Shown here one piece after another: positions 1 through 8,680 of a stretch of 64,000 bases of DNA. The notes beneath the pieces are model-generated. The model was given only the letters and a program-made list of their open reading frames with translations, ran no database searches and had not been told where the DNA came from. This DNA is from Luteimonas granuli (GTDB taxonomy: Bacteria; Pseudomonadota; Gammaproteobacteria; Xanthomonadales; Xanthomonadaceae), in contig NZ_CP042218.1 of assembly GCF_007795095.1 (NCBI RefSeq), positions 2,087,001-2,151,000 on the forward strand. Reading direction: 5' to 3'. The position numbers and the translations under genes were made by a program. How positions within the stretch are numbered: position 1 is the first letter of the stretch; every line of letters begins with the position of its first letter.

Positions 1-888
1 GACAACCCCGACTGCGCCGACGCCGAGCGCGCCTCCGCACAGCGCTTCGATGCGCCGGGCCTGCAGCCGGAGCTGACCTTCGATCCCGCGGAGGACATCG
101 CCGCGCCGTACGTGGCCAAGGGCGCCGCGCCGCGGGTGGCGATCCTGCGCGAGCAGGGCGTCAACGGCCAGGTCGAGATGGCCGCCGCGTTCACGCTCGC
201 CGGCTTCGAGGCCGTGGACGTGCACATGAGCGACCTGGTCGCGGGGCGCACCACGCTGGACGGTTTCGCCGGCCTCGCCGCCGGTGGCGGCTTCAGCTAC
301 GGCGACGTGCTCGGCGCCGGTCGCGGCTGGGCGACGTCCATCCTCGAGCGCGATGGACTGCGCGAGATGTTCGCGCGCTTCTTCGCCCGCGGCGACAGCT
401 TCGCGCTTGGCGTCTGCAACGGCTGCCAGATGCTCTCGCAGCTGAAGGAGATCGTGCCTGGTGCGGCGCACTGGCCGCGCTTCCAGCGCAACCTCAGCGA
501 GCAGTACGAGGCGCGCCTGGTCATGCTCGCGGTGGAGGAGTCGCCGTCGCTGTTCCTGCGCGGCATGGCGGGATCGCGGATCCCGGTGGTGGTCTCGCAC
601 GGCGAGGGCCGGGCGGAGTTCGACACCCCGGCCGCGGCGGCCGCCGCGTGCGTGGCGCTGCGTTACGTCGAGGGCGACGGCCGTCCGGGGCTGGCCTATC
701 CCGCCAACCCGAACGGATCCGACGGTGCCGTCGCCGGCCTGACCAGCGACGACGGCCGCGTGACCCTGCTGATGCCGCATCCCGAGCGCACCCTCGCGAC
801 CGCCAACTTCAGCTGGGCGCCCGCGGACTGGCCGGCGGCGTCGCCCTGGCTGCGGATGTTCCGCAACGCCCGCGCCGCCGTCGGCTGA
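1..888 (+). CDS. purL: phosphoribosylformylglycinamidine synthase, C-terminal part (cut by window start)
   Basis: C-terminal end of the large FGAM synthase of purine synthesis, which converts FGAR, glutamine and ATP to FGAM. The frame is open from base 1, so the gene begins outside the window; the GTG at 112 is internal. The visible 295 residues are the linker and the class I glutaminase domain. The nucleophile cysteine lies in GVCNGCQM and the His/Glu of the triad in MPHPERT near the end. The stop is at 886-888. A palindromic repeat and then the type II secretion operon follow, with no functional link. Identity is very secure from the motifs. Confidence 0.96.
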   Translation, partial: DNPDCADAERASAQRFDAPGLQPELTFDPAEDIAAPYVAKGAAPRVAILREQGVNGQVEMAAAFTLAGFEAVDVHMSDLVAGRTTLDGFAGLAAGGGFSYGDVLGAGRGWATSILERDGLREMFARFFARGDSFALGVCNGCQMLSQLKEIVPGAAHWPRFQRNLSEQYEARLVMLAVEESPSLFLRGMAGSRIPVVVSHGEGRAEFDTPAAAAAACVALRYVEGDGRPGLAYPANPNGSDGAVAGLTSDDGRVTLLMPHPERTLATANFSWAPADWPAASPWLRMFRNARAAVG

Positions 889-897
889 CAACCATCC

Positions 898-987
898 TGT
901 GGGAGCAGCTACAGCTGCGACCCGGACCCGCCGGATGGCCGCGTTGCCGGGGCCAGTTCCGGTCGCAGCTGTAGCTGCTCCTGCAGG
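898..987. repeat. REP-type palindromic repeat pair (family A)
   Basis: Two inverted copies of one repeat, GGGAGCAGCTACAGCTGCGA at the left and its complement at 961-987, separated by about 40 bases, could fold into a long hairpin between purL and gspE. The same unit recurs at 38804, 47116/48275, 54218, 54897 and 57164. It resembles the REP/BIME elements of Xanthomonadaceae. It may act as a transcription end or mRNA stabiliser; no U-tract follows. Confidence 0.85.
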
Positions 988-1089
988 ACAGCTTTGTGGG
1001 CAGGGTCGGGAGTGTCGCGGGGTTAACGGGACGCTGCGGGGGGCTTTGCTAGAGTCCCCGGTCCCAGCCAGCCCGGTGCAGGCAATGCG

Positions 1090-2799
1090 ATGAACGTCGC
1101 CGTGGAGCAGACCAGCGGGAGCGTCGACGAACGCATCGTCGCCGCCCTGCTCGAGAAGGGACGTCTCAAGGACGCCGACCTGGGACGTGCGCGCCGGCTG
1201 CAGGAGGAAACCGGGGGCAGCCTGCTGTCGCTGCTCGGGCGCCTCGGGCTGGTGTCCGAGCGCGACCACGCCGAAACCTCGGCGGAGGTGCTGGGCCTGC
1301 CGCTGGCCAGCGTCAAGGACATGCCCGAGATTCCCCCGGAAGGCACGCCGCTGACGGTGCGCTTCATGACCCAGTTCAACGTCGTGCCGGTCGCCGAGGA
1401 CGACGAGGCGGTCCAGGTGCTGGTCGCGGACCCGCAGGATCCCTACGCCCTGGACGCCGTGCGCCTGGCCACCGGCAAGCAGGTGCGCGCCAGCGTGGCG
1501 CTGCGCTCCGAGATCGCCGACCTGGTCGAGCGCTGGTACGGCCAGGGCCGCAGCGCGATGGGCGCGATCATCGAGACCGCCGAGGGCGAGGGTGGCGACC
1601 TCGACGACGTCGAGCACCTGCGCGACCTGGCCAGCGAGGCGCCGGTCATCCGGCTGGTGAACCTGCTGATCCAGCGTGCGGTCGAACTGCGCGCATCCGA
1701 CATCCACATCGAGCCGTTCGAAAACCGGCTCAAGGTGCGCTACCGCATCGACGGCGTGCTCGAGGAGGGCGAGAGCCCGCCGGCGAACCTCACCGCCGCG
1801 GTGATCAGCCGCGTCAAGATCATGGCGAAGCTCAACATCGCCGAGCGCCGGCTGCCCCAGGACGGCCGCATCATGCTGCGCGTGCAGGGCAGGGAGCTGG
1901 ACCTGCGCGTGAGCACCGTGCCGACCGCCCATGGCGAGAGCGTGGTGATGCGCCTGCTCGACCGTGAGACGGTGGTCTTCGACTTCGAACGCCTGGGCTT
2001 CACCGATGAGTTCCTGCCGCGCTTCCGCCGGGTGCTGGAGCAGCCGCACGGCATCCTTCTGGTCACCGGTCCCACCGGTTCGGGCAAGACCACCACGCTG
2101 TACGCCGCGCTGCAGAAACTCAACCAGCCGGCGGTCAAGATCATCACCGTCGAGGACCCGGTCGAATACCAGATCGAGGGCATCAACCAGATCCAGGCCA
2201 GGCCGCAGATCGGCCTGGATTTCGCCAACGCCCTGCGCAGCATCGTGCGCCAGGACCCGGACATCATCATGATCGGCGAGATGCGCGACCTCGAGACCGC
2301 GCGCATCGCGATCCAGTCGGCGCTGACCGGCCACCTGGTGCTCAGCACCCTGCACACCAACAACGCCGCCGGCGGCATCACCCGCATGCTCGACATGGGG
2401 GTGGAGGACTACCTGCTGACCTCGACCGTGAACGGCATCCTCGCCCAGCGCCTGGTGCGCCGGCTCGAGCCGACGCACGCCGAGCGCTACCCGGCCACGC
2501 CGGAGGAGATCGAGCGCTTCGAGCTGCGCCGCTTCCAGCCCGAGGGCGAGATCTTCCTCCACCGCCCGCGGGGTTCCGCGATCGCGCCCACCGGCTACCT
2601 CGGCCGCACCACCATCGTCGAGTTCCTGGTGATGGACGATGTCCTGCGCGGCGCGGTCATGCGCCACGCCGGCATGGGCGAGCTCGAGCGGATCGCGCGC
2701 GACGCCGGCATGCAGACCATGTACGAGGACGGCATCCGCAAGGCGCTGGCGGGCCTGACCACCATCGAGGAAGTGCTGCGCGTCACCGAGGACGCCTGA
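1090..2799 (+). CDS. gspE: type II secretion system ATPase GspE (XpsE)
   Basis: Cytoplasmic hexameric ATPase that powers pseudopilus assembly in type II secretion, 569 residues. N1/N2 domains come first (residues 1-150, binding GspL), then the RecA-like domain with Walker A GPTGSGKTT (about 327-335), an Asp box and Walker B around DPDIIMIGEMRD, and the His box in STLHTNN. The zinc-binding tetracysteine of most GspE/PilB proteins is absent: the region after LAQRLVRRLEP has no cysteine, unlike PilB at 59586-61310. I recall this loss as a Xanthomonas/Xylella XpsE trait. A -10-like TAGAGT lies at 1050-1055. First gene of the operon; gspF follows 2 bases after the stop. Confidence 0.96.
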   Translation: MNVAVEQTSGSVDERIVAALLEKGRLKDADLGRARRLQEETGGSLLSLLGRLGLVSERDHAETSAEVLGLPLASVKDMPEIPPEGTPLTVRFMTQFNVVPVAEDDEAVQVLVADPQDPYALDAVRLATGKQVRASVALRSEIADLVERWYGQGRSAMGAIIETAEGEGGDLDDVEHLRDLASEAPVIRLVNLLIQRAVELRASDIHIEPFENRLKVRYRIDGVLEEGESPPANLTAAVISRVKIMAKLNIAERRLPQDGRIMLRVQGRELDLRVSTVPTAHGESVVMRLLDRETVVFDFERLGFTDEFLPRFRRVLEQPHGILLVTGPTGSGKTTTLYAALQKLNQPAVKIITVEDPVEYQIEGINQIQARPQIGLDFANALRSIVRQDPDIIMIGEMRDLETARIAIQSALTGHLVLSTLHTNNAAGGITRMLDMGVEDYLLTSTVNGILAQRLVRRLEPTHAERYPATPEEIERFELRRFQPEGEIFLHRPRGSAIAPTGYLGRTTIVEFLVMDDVLRGAVMRHAGMGELERIARDAGMQTMYEDGIRKALAGLTTIEEVLRVTEDA

Positions 2800-2801
2800 C
2801 C

Positions 2802-4019
2802 ATGCCGCTGTACCGCTACAAGGCGCTCAACAGCCGCGGCGAGACGCTCGACGGCCGGATGGAGGCCGCCAGCGACGCCGAGGTCGCGCTGCGCCTGCAG
2901 GAACAGGGCCACCTGCCGGTCGAGGCGCGGCTGGCCAGCGAAGGTGGCGGGGATGGCGCGTTCAAGGCCCTGTTCCGGCGCGGCGGATTCGCCGGCGAAC
3001 GCCTGGTGCAGTTCACGCGGCAGCTGGCGACCCTGCTCGGGGCCGGCCAGCCCCTGGACCGCGCGCTCACCATCCTGCTCGACCTGCCCGAGGACGAGAC
3101 CGCGCGGCGCATCGTGGCCGACGTCCGCGACCAGGTGCGCGGCGGCACGTCCCTGTCGACGGCGCTCGAGCGCCAGCACGGGAGCTTCTCGCGCCTGTAC
3201 GTGAACATGGTCCGTGCCGGCGAGGCCGGCGGCACCCTGCAGGAGACGCTGGAACGCCTCGCGGACTACCTCGAGCGTTCGCGCGCGCTGCGCGGGCGGG
3301 TGCTGAACGCGCTCATCTATCCCGCCATCCTCGTGGTGATGGTCGGCCTGGCCCTGCTGTTCCTGCTCGGCTACGTGGTGCCGCAGTTCGGCGTGATGTA
3401 CGAAAGCCTGGACGCGGAACTGCCGCTCTTCACGAAGATCGTGCTCGGACTGGGCACGGTCGTCCGCGACTGGTGGCTGGCGCTGCTGGCGGTGCCGGCG
3501 CTGGCCGCCCTGTGGTTCGATCGCAGGCTGCGCGCCCCCGCCTTCCGCGCCGGCTTCGACGACTGGCTGCTGCGGCAGCGGGTCGCCGGAACCCTGGTGG
3601 CACGCATCGAGACCGCGCGCCTGGCGCGCACCCTGGGCACCCTGCTGAAGAACGGCGTGCCGCTGATCACGGCCCTGGGCATCGGTCGCAACGTGCTCGG
3701 CAACCACGCGCTCGCGGCCGACGTCGAAGCCGCCGCCGAGGAGGTCAGGAACGGCGTGCCGCTGTCGGCCGCGCTGGCGCGCGGCAAGCGCTTTCCCCGG
3801 CTGGCGCTGCAGATGGTGCAGGTCGGCGAGGAGTCCGGCGCGCTCGACGCGATGCTGCTCCGGACCGCCGACACGTACGATGCGCAGACGGCGCAGGCGC
3901 TGGACCGCATGCTCGCCGCCCTCGTCCCCGCCATCACCCTCGTACTGGCCGTGGTGGTGATGGTGGTGATCCTGGCGGTGCTGGTGCCGATCTACGATCT
4001 CACCAGTGTCATCGGCTAG
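2802..4019 (+). CDS. gspF: type II secretion inner-membrane platform protein GspF (XpsF)
   Basis: Polytopic platform protein, 405 residues, that couples GspE to pseudopilus assembly. It has the usual two repeated cytoplasmic T2SSF helical domains (about 70-190 and 270-390) and three membrane segments near 170-195, 220-240 and the C-terminal end (ALVPAITLVLAVVVMVVILA). N-terminal MPLYRYKALNSRGE is typical of the family. It starts 2 bases after gspE and is followed by gspG. The same fold occurs in PilC at 58159-59430, but this copy groups with GspF by context and by its shorter N-terminus. Confidence 0.96.
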   Translation: MPLYRYKALNSRGETLDGRMEAASDAEVALRLQEQGHLPVEARLASEGGGDGAFKALFRRGGFAGERLVQFTRQLATLLGAGQPLDRALTILLDLPEDETARRIVADVRDQVRGGTSLSTALERQHGSFSRLYVNMVRAGEAGGTLQETLERLADYLERSRALRGRVLNALIYPAILVVMVGLALLFLLGYVVPQFGVMYESLDAELPLFTKIVLGLGTVVRDWWLALLAVPALAALWFDRRLRAPAFRAGFDDWLLRQRVAGTLVARIETARLARTLGTLLKNGVPLITALGIGRNVLGNHALAADVEAAAEEVRNGVPLSAALARGKRFPRLALQMVQVGEESGALDAMLLRTADTYDAQTAQALDRMLAALVPAITLVLAVVVMVVILAVLVPIYDLTSVIG

Positions 4020-4071
4020 CGCGCAGGCCGTGGCGCGCACGCCCTCCTTTTCCCAGACAGGCAGGAACTCC

Positions 4072-4503
4072 ATGCACACGCCTTTCCCCGTCCGTCCTCC
4101 CAGGCCGTCCGCGCAGGGCGGATTCAGCCTCATCGAGATCATCATCGTGGTCGTGCTGATGGGCGCGATCGTCGCCTTCGCCACGTCGCGCATCATCGGC
4201 GGCGGCAACCGCGCCAAGGTGCGCCTGGCCGAGGCCCAGGTGCAGACCCTGGCCGAGAAGATCAACCAGTACGAGATGGACACCGGTGCGCTGCCGGGCG
4301 CGCTGTCCGACCTGCTCAAGGCGCCGGGCGGCGTCGGCGGCTGGCTCGGACCCTATGCCAAGCCTGCCGAGCTCAACGATCCCTGGAACACCCCCTACGA
4401 GTACCGGGTGCCCGGTGATGCCGGCCCCTTCGAGATCGTCAGTTACGGTGCCGACCGCCGTCCCGGCGGGGAAAGCGTCGATGCGGACATCCGCTCCGAA
4501 TAG
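4072..4503 (+). CDS. gspG: major pseudopilin GspG (XpsG)
   Basis: Major pseudopilin of the type II secretion pseudopilus, 143 residues. The ATG at 4072 is chosen over the upstream in-frame ATG at 4006 because it has an AGGAA-like ribosome site at 4062-4066 and gives a normal 17-residue leader. The prepilin site is QGG|FSLIEIIIVVVLMG, with Glu at mature position 5. The C-terminal half has the NDPWNTPYEYRVPG signature of GspG. It is processed and N-methylated by PilD (57295-58155), since the operon has no peptidase gene of its own. The end overlaps the gspH start by 23 bases. Confidence 0.95.
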   Translation: MHTPFPVRPPRPSAQGGFSLIEIIIVVVLMGAIVAFATSRIIGGGNRAKVRLAEAQVQTLAEKINQYEMDTGALPGALSDLLKAPGGVGGWLGPYAKPAELNDPWNTPYEYRVPGDAGPFEIVSYGADRRPGGESVDADIRSE

Positions 4504-4986
4504 GCCCGGCCGGCCGACGGACGCCGGGCGGAGCGGGTCGCACCGCGCCGCCGGCTTCTCGCTGCTCGAGGTGCTGCTGGTGGTCGTGCTGATCGCAGCC
4601 ACCGGCGTGCTGGCCGCGGGCATGGTCGGCGGCGGTTTCGCGCGCCTGGAGCTGCGCTCGAGCGTGCGCGATGTCGCGACCCAGCTGCGCCACCGCGCGC
4701 GCGCGCACTGGCCACCGGCGTGCCGCAGACCTTCAGCATCGATCCCGCCGCGCACGCCTGGCGGGGCGCCGATGGACGCGCCGGCGAGCTGCCGGAGTCG
4801 CTGGGCATCCACTTCACCGGCGCGCGCGAGGCGCAGCCGGCCGAGGGCGTGGGCGCGATCGTGTTCTTCGGCGACGGCGCGTCCACCGGCGGCCAGGTGC
4901 GCCTGAGTCGCGGCCCGGCGGCCTTCGACGTCGGCGTGGCCTGGCTGACCGGCGAAGTCACCGTGCGGCGGGTGGACGCGAGATGA
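4481..4986 (+). CDS. gspH: minor pseudopilin GspH (XpsH), frame broken at a CG repeat
   Basis: Minor pseudopilin of the pseudopilus tip. The ATG at 4481 opens a frame with leader and cleavage site AAG|FSLLEVLLVVVLIAA, running to LRSSVRDVATQLRH. The rest of the protein (VPQTFSIDPAAHAW to VTVRRVDAR) continues in another frame, 4720 to the stop at 4984-4986. The frames join in the alternating CG tract at about 4692-4705: removing one CG unit or adding one base restores a roughly 168-residue GspH. Neither frame alone is a plausible protein, so this is an indel by sequencing error, a slippage site, or a recent lesion. It overlaps gspG and gspI in operon style. Confidence 0.85.
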
Positions 4987-5423
4987 CTGGCCCGGGCGCA
5001 GCCGCGGCACGGCCGCAGGCCGGCTTCACCCTGATCGAAGTGCTGGTCGCTTTCGCGGTGCTGGCGCTGGCGCTGACCTTCCTCCTCGGCACGCTCTCCG
5101 GCGCCACGCGCCAGGTGCGCTGGTCGTCGGATGCGGCGCGCGCGTCCCTGCACGCGCAGTCGCTGCTGGCCGATGCCGGCGTCGGCGAGGTGCTGCAGCC
5201 GGGACGGGAGGAGGGCGAGCTCGAAGATGGCCGCTACCGCTGGCAGCTCGAGGTCGCGCCCTATGCCGACCCGCTGCATCCGGCGGCGGTGCTCGATGAC
5301 CCCTTCGCCCCGCGCCTGCTGCAGCTGCGTCTGGAGCTGGCCTGGGGTGAGGGCGGGCGGGCCGAGCGCCTGGTGGTGGATTCGCTGCGGCTGGTCCAGC
5401 CACAGCCGGGTGACACACCGTGA
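4983..5423 (+). CDS. gspI: minor pseudopilin GspI (XpsI)
   Basis: Minor pseudopilin, 146 residues, part of the GspI-J-K tip complex. ATG 4983 overlaps the gspH stop. The leader ends QAG|FTLIEVLVAFAVLALALTFL, the type IV prepilin signature with Glu5. The remainder is a short beta-rich domain (GRYRWQLEVAPY, LLQLRLELAW) as in GspI. The end overlaps the gspJ start by 4 bases, indicating translational coupling. Confidence 0.93.
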   Translation: MTGPGAAAARPQAGFTLIEVLVAFAVLALALTFLLGTLSGATRQVRWSSDAARASLHAQSLLADAGVGEVLQPGREEGELEDGRYRWQLEVAPYADPLHPAAVLDDPFAPRLLQLRLELAWGEGGRAERLVVDSLRLVQPQPGDTP

Positions 5424-6040
5424 ACCGCGCCCGCGCCACCGGTTTCACCCTGATCGAAGTGCTGCTGGCGATCGCGCTGCTGGCCACCGGACTGGCGCTG
5501 GGCTTCGCCACCCTGCGCGCGGCCACGGCCACGGTCGAACGCGGCGAGACCTTGGCCGCGCGCAGCGAACGCATGCGCGCCGTCGAAGGCTTCCTGCGCC
5601 GGCGCCTGGCGTCGGCGCTCCCGATCGTCTTCGCCCGCGACGCCGACACCGGCAACGCGCTGCGCTTCGTCGGCGAACCCGACCGCATCCGCTTCGTCGC
5701 CGACCTGCCGGACTACCTCGGCCGCGGCGGCCCGCACCTGCACGATGTCGCCGTGGTCGGCGAGGGCGCGGAGGCGGCCCTGGCGGTCTCGTTCACCATG
5801 GTGCTGGCCGGGGAGACCATCGTCGAGGATGCGCCGCGACCGCCCGAGCCGCTGGTCGAGGGCCTGACCGGCCTGCGCATCCGCTACCGGGGCCTGGACG
5901 AGGACGGGTCGGCGGAGTGGCTCGACGCCTGGGACGCACACGACAGCCTCCCGCTGCAGGTCTCGATCGAGATCGAAAGCGCACAGGGCGGAACCTGGCC
6001 GCCGCTGGTCGTCGCGCTGCCGCAGGGCGGGTCGCCGTGA
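5420..6040 (+). CDS. gspJ: minor pseudopilin GspJ (XpsJ)
   Basis: Minor pseudopilin, 206 residues, starting with GTG at 5420 inside the gspI stop (GTGA overlap). The leader is short, with cleavage ATG|FTLIEVLLAIALLATGLALG. The body has the GspJ pattern: RAVEGFLRRRLASALP near residue 55, and VEGLTGLRIRYRGLD followed by WPPLVVALPQ near the end. It forms the tip complex with GspI and GspK. The stop TGA shares its last base with the gspK ATG at 6040. Confidence 0.94.
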   Translation: MNRARATGFTLIEVLLAIALLATGLALGFATLRAATATVERGETLAARSERMRAVEGFLRRRLASALPIVFARDADTGNALRFVGEPDRIRFVADLPDYLGRGGPHLHDVAVVGEGAEAALAVSFTMVLAGETIVEDAPRPPEPLVEGLTGLRIRYRGLDEDGSAEWLDAWDAHDSLPLQVSIEIESAQGGTWPPLVVALPQGGSP

Positions 6041-6894
6041 TGGCCGCGCCAGTGCAACGGGGCGCGGCCCTGGTGCTCGTGATGTGGCTGGTGGCGCTCA
6101 TGGTTGCGCTGATCGGTGCCTACGCCGCAACTGCGCGCATCGAATACATGCAGGGTCGCGTGCTGCACGGTGCGGTGGTCGCCGAGGCCGCGGCGCGCGC
6201 GGGCCTGGAGTACGCGCTGTTGAGGGTGCAGGCGCAGGAGCCGGACATCGCCTGGCTGGCGGACGGACGACGGTACGACTGGAGCTTCGGCGCGGCCACG
6301 GTGGAGGTCCGCGTCGCCGACGAGTCCGGCCGGCTCGACCTCAACGCCGCGGATCCGGCACTGCTTTCCTCGCTGTTCCGCGTGCTCGGCGCCGAGGCCG
6401 GCCAGGCCGATGCGGTCGCGGCGGCGATCGTGGACTGGCGCGACTCCGACGATCTGGTCCAGCCGATGGGCGGCGCCGAGGCCCGGCAGTACGCCCAGGC
6501 CGGGCTTCCCTATGGCGCCAAGAACGCGCCGTTCGAGACCGTGGCCGAGGTCGCCCAGGTCCTGGGCATGGACCGCAGGCTGTTCGCCGCGGCGGTCCCG
6601 CACCTGACCGCGTTCACGGGCCTGCCGCGGCCCGAGCCGCGTTTCGCCAGCGACGAGGTGCTGGAGGCGATGGGCCTGGACCCGGCGCTGGTCCACCAGC
6701 AGCGCGAGCAGGCGCCGGAGTCGCTCCATGGCCTCTTCGGCGCCGGCAGCGGCACGTACAGTATCGACAGCCGGGCGCGGCTGGCCGACGGTCGACAGTC
6801 GGTGCTGCGCGCGGTGGTGCGCGCCGGTGGCAGTGGATTGCCGGGTTCGGCGTATGTTCCGTTGGTATGGGAAGAAGGAGCGCCCCCCCGCTGA
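6040..6894 (+). CDS. gspK: minor pseudopilin GspK (XpsK)
   Basis: Largest minor pseudopilin, 284 residues, capping the pseudopilus. The ATG at 6040 overlaps the gspJ stop. The N-terminus QRGAALVLVMWLVALMVALIG is the GspK prepilin helix, where the position-5 Glu is naturally missing. The SAM-like alpha domain shows ESGRLDLNAADPALLSSLFR, VDWRDSDD and YGAKNAPFETVAEV, hallmark GspK signatures. The stop TGA (6892-6894) overlaps the likely gspL ATG at 6894. Confidence 0.94.
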   Translation: MAAPVQRGAALVLVMWLVALMVALIGAYAATARIEYMQGRVLHGAVVAEAAARAGLEYALLRVQAQEPDIAWLADGRRYDWSFGAATVEVRVADESGRLDLNAADPALLSSLFRVLGAEAGQADAVAAAIVDWRDSDDLVQPMGGAEARQYAQAGLPYGAKNAPFETVAEVAQVLGMDRRLFAAAVPHLTAFTGLPRPEPRFASDEVLEAMGLDPALVHQQREQAPESLHGLFGAGSGTYSIDSRARLADGRQSVLRAVVRAGGSGLPGSAYVPLVWEEGAPPR

Positions 6895-8067
6895 TGGCCA
6901 CTGCAGATCCCACCACCGCCGGCCCCCCCCGCCGGAGCCCCCCTGTCGGCCGCGCTGGGCGGTTCGCTGCGCGCGCGGATCGCCGGATTCTGGCGCTGGT
7001 GGACTCAGGCGCTGTCCACCTGGCTGCCGCTGCGACTGCGCGAGCTGTTCGGGCTCGCGCGCGAGCGCCTGCTCCTGCAGCCCGCCGGCGAGGGCCTGCG
7101 CATCTCGGTCGAGGGCGCGGACGGCGTGAGCCCGCTGGCGGAGCTGCCGCAGCTGGCCGAGGGCGTGGGTGACCCGCTGGCCTCGCTGCTGGTGCAGCGG
7201 GTGGCGAGGCTGCCGCGCTGGCTGCTGCTGCCCCCGGACGCGGTGCTGCGTCGCCGCCTGCCGCTCCCCGCCGCCGCCGGCGATCGGCTGCGCGAGGTGC
7301 TCGGCTTCGAGATCGAACGGCAGACGCCGTTCCAGGCGGCGTCCGTCGAGTACGACGCCCGCGTCCTCGGTCGCCGCGGCGACGGCCAGGTCGAGACCGA
7401 ACTCGTGGTGGTGCCGCGCCCGGTGCTCGAGGCCCGGCTGGCCGCGCTCGGGGCCGCGGCCACGACCCTGACCGGGGTCGATGTCGACGCCGGCGACGGC
7501 GAGGCGCTCGGCGTGAACCTGCTGCCGGGTGCCCGCCGCCATCGCCGAGTCGACCCGTGGCTGCGCTGGAACCTGGTCCTGGGCGCGGTGGCGCTGGCCG
7601 CCACCGTCGCCGGCTTCTGGCAGATGCTGGACAACCGCCGCGCGGCGGCGGACGCCTTCGAGGCGGAGGTCGGCCAGGCCGCCGAGCGTGCCCGCGGCGC
7701 CTCGGCCCAGCGCCAGGCCCTGGTCGACCTGGTCGAGGGCATGGCCTTCCTGCAGGCCGCGCGCGCCGCGCGTCCGACCACGGTCGAAGTGATGGACGAA
7801 CTGGCCCGCCGCCTGCCCGACTCGACCTGGCTGGAGAAGCTCACCATCGAGGACACCCGGATCCTGCTGATCGGGCTCAGCAACGAAGCGCCGGCGCTGG
7901 TGCAGCGGCTCGAAGGTTCTCCGCTGTGGCGCTCGCCGGCGCTGGCCGGCGCCCTGCAGCCGGACCCGCGCAGCGGCCGCGACCGCTTCACGCTGACCGC
8001 GGAGCTGGTGGTCGCGCCGACCGCCGGGCAGACTCGGGAGAGCGCACGTGCGCGAAGCAATCCCTGA
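6894..8067 (+). CDS. gspL: type II secretion protein GspL (XpsL), start region frameshifted at a C8 tract
   Basis: Bitopic protein linking GspE to the periplasmic GspM; about 390 residues if intact. The good GspL frame is open from 6895 but has no ATG; its first standard start is GTG 7126, which would drop conserved N-terminal sequence such as GFWRWWTQALSTWLPLRLRE. ATG 6894, overlapping the gspK stop, is in the wrong frame; removing one C from the C8 run at 6923-6930 fuses it to the GspL frame. After the cytoplasmic actin-like domain (FEIERQTPF) there is one membrane helix (NLVLGAVALAATVAGFW, 7570-7620) and a periplasmic ferredoxin-like domain. It overlaps gspM by 20 bases. Confidence 0.87.
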
Positions 8068-8680
8068 CCGCGATCGCTGGCTGGCGCTGGCGATCCTGGC
8101 CGGTGCGCTGGTGCTGGCGTATCTGCTGCTGGTGCATCCTTGGTGGACCGTGCCGATGCGCGAGGTCGGCGAGCGCATCGATGGCCTGCAGCAGCGCGAC
8201 CTGCGCGTGCGCATGGAGCTCGAGCAGGCGCCGGAGGTGCAGGCGCGGCTCGCGGAAGCGCGCGAGGTCGCCGCGGGCGCACCCGGCTTCATGGCCGAAC
8301 GCAGCACCGAGCTCGCAACCGCGGCGCTGATCGCGCGGCTGGAGACGGTGGTCCTCGAGGCCAGCCCGCGCAACCGCAGCTGCGTGATCCGCAACCGCTC
8401 GCCGATGAGCGAGCCGCGCCCGGGCCGTTTTCCGCGCGCCGTGGTGCAGGTGCGGCTGCTCTGCGGCCAACCCGAACTGACCGCGGTGCTGCATTCGCTG
8501 GAAAGCGGCTCGCCGCGACTGTTCGTCGACAACCTCAACGTGCTCTCGCCCCGCATGGGCTTCGGCGGCATCGACGGCGGCGCGCAGGGCGCGGGACTGG
8601 ACGTCACCTTCGATCTCTACGGCTACCTGCAACCGATCGTGGCGCCGCCGGGCGCCCCGGGAGGCAACGATGCCGGTTGA
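8048..8680 (+). CDS. gspM: type II secretion protein GspM (XpsM)
   Basis: Small bitopic inner-membrane protein, 210 residues, partner of GspL. GTG start at 8048 inside the gspL end. It has a short cytoplasmic tail (REAIPDRDR), one membrane helix WLALAILAGALVLAYLLLV, an amphipathic helix, then a periplasmic ferredoxin-like domain (AALIARLETVVLEA, LLCGQPELTAVLHSLESGSPRLFVDNLNV). Two cysteines (SCVIR, LLCGQ) could pair in the periplasm. This matches the GspM_II type of Xanthomonadaceae. Overlaps gspN by 11 bases. Confidence 0.9.
   Translation: MREAIPDRDRWLALAILAGALVLAYLLLVHPWWTVPMREVGERIDGLQQRDLRVRMELEQAPEVQARLAEAREVAAGAPGFMAERSTELATAALIARLETVVLEASPRNRSCVIRNRSPMSEPRPGRFPRAVVQVRLLCGQPELTAVLHSLESGSPRLFVDNLNVLSPRMGFGGIDGGAQGAGLDVTFDLYGYLQPIVAPPGAPGGNDAG

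Noticed and set aside
5131-6039. Long N-terminal extension of gspK
   Set aside because: The part before ATG 6040 reads gspI and gspJ out of frame and is Arg/Pro-rich; the prepilin helix begins only after 6040.
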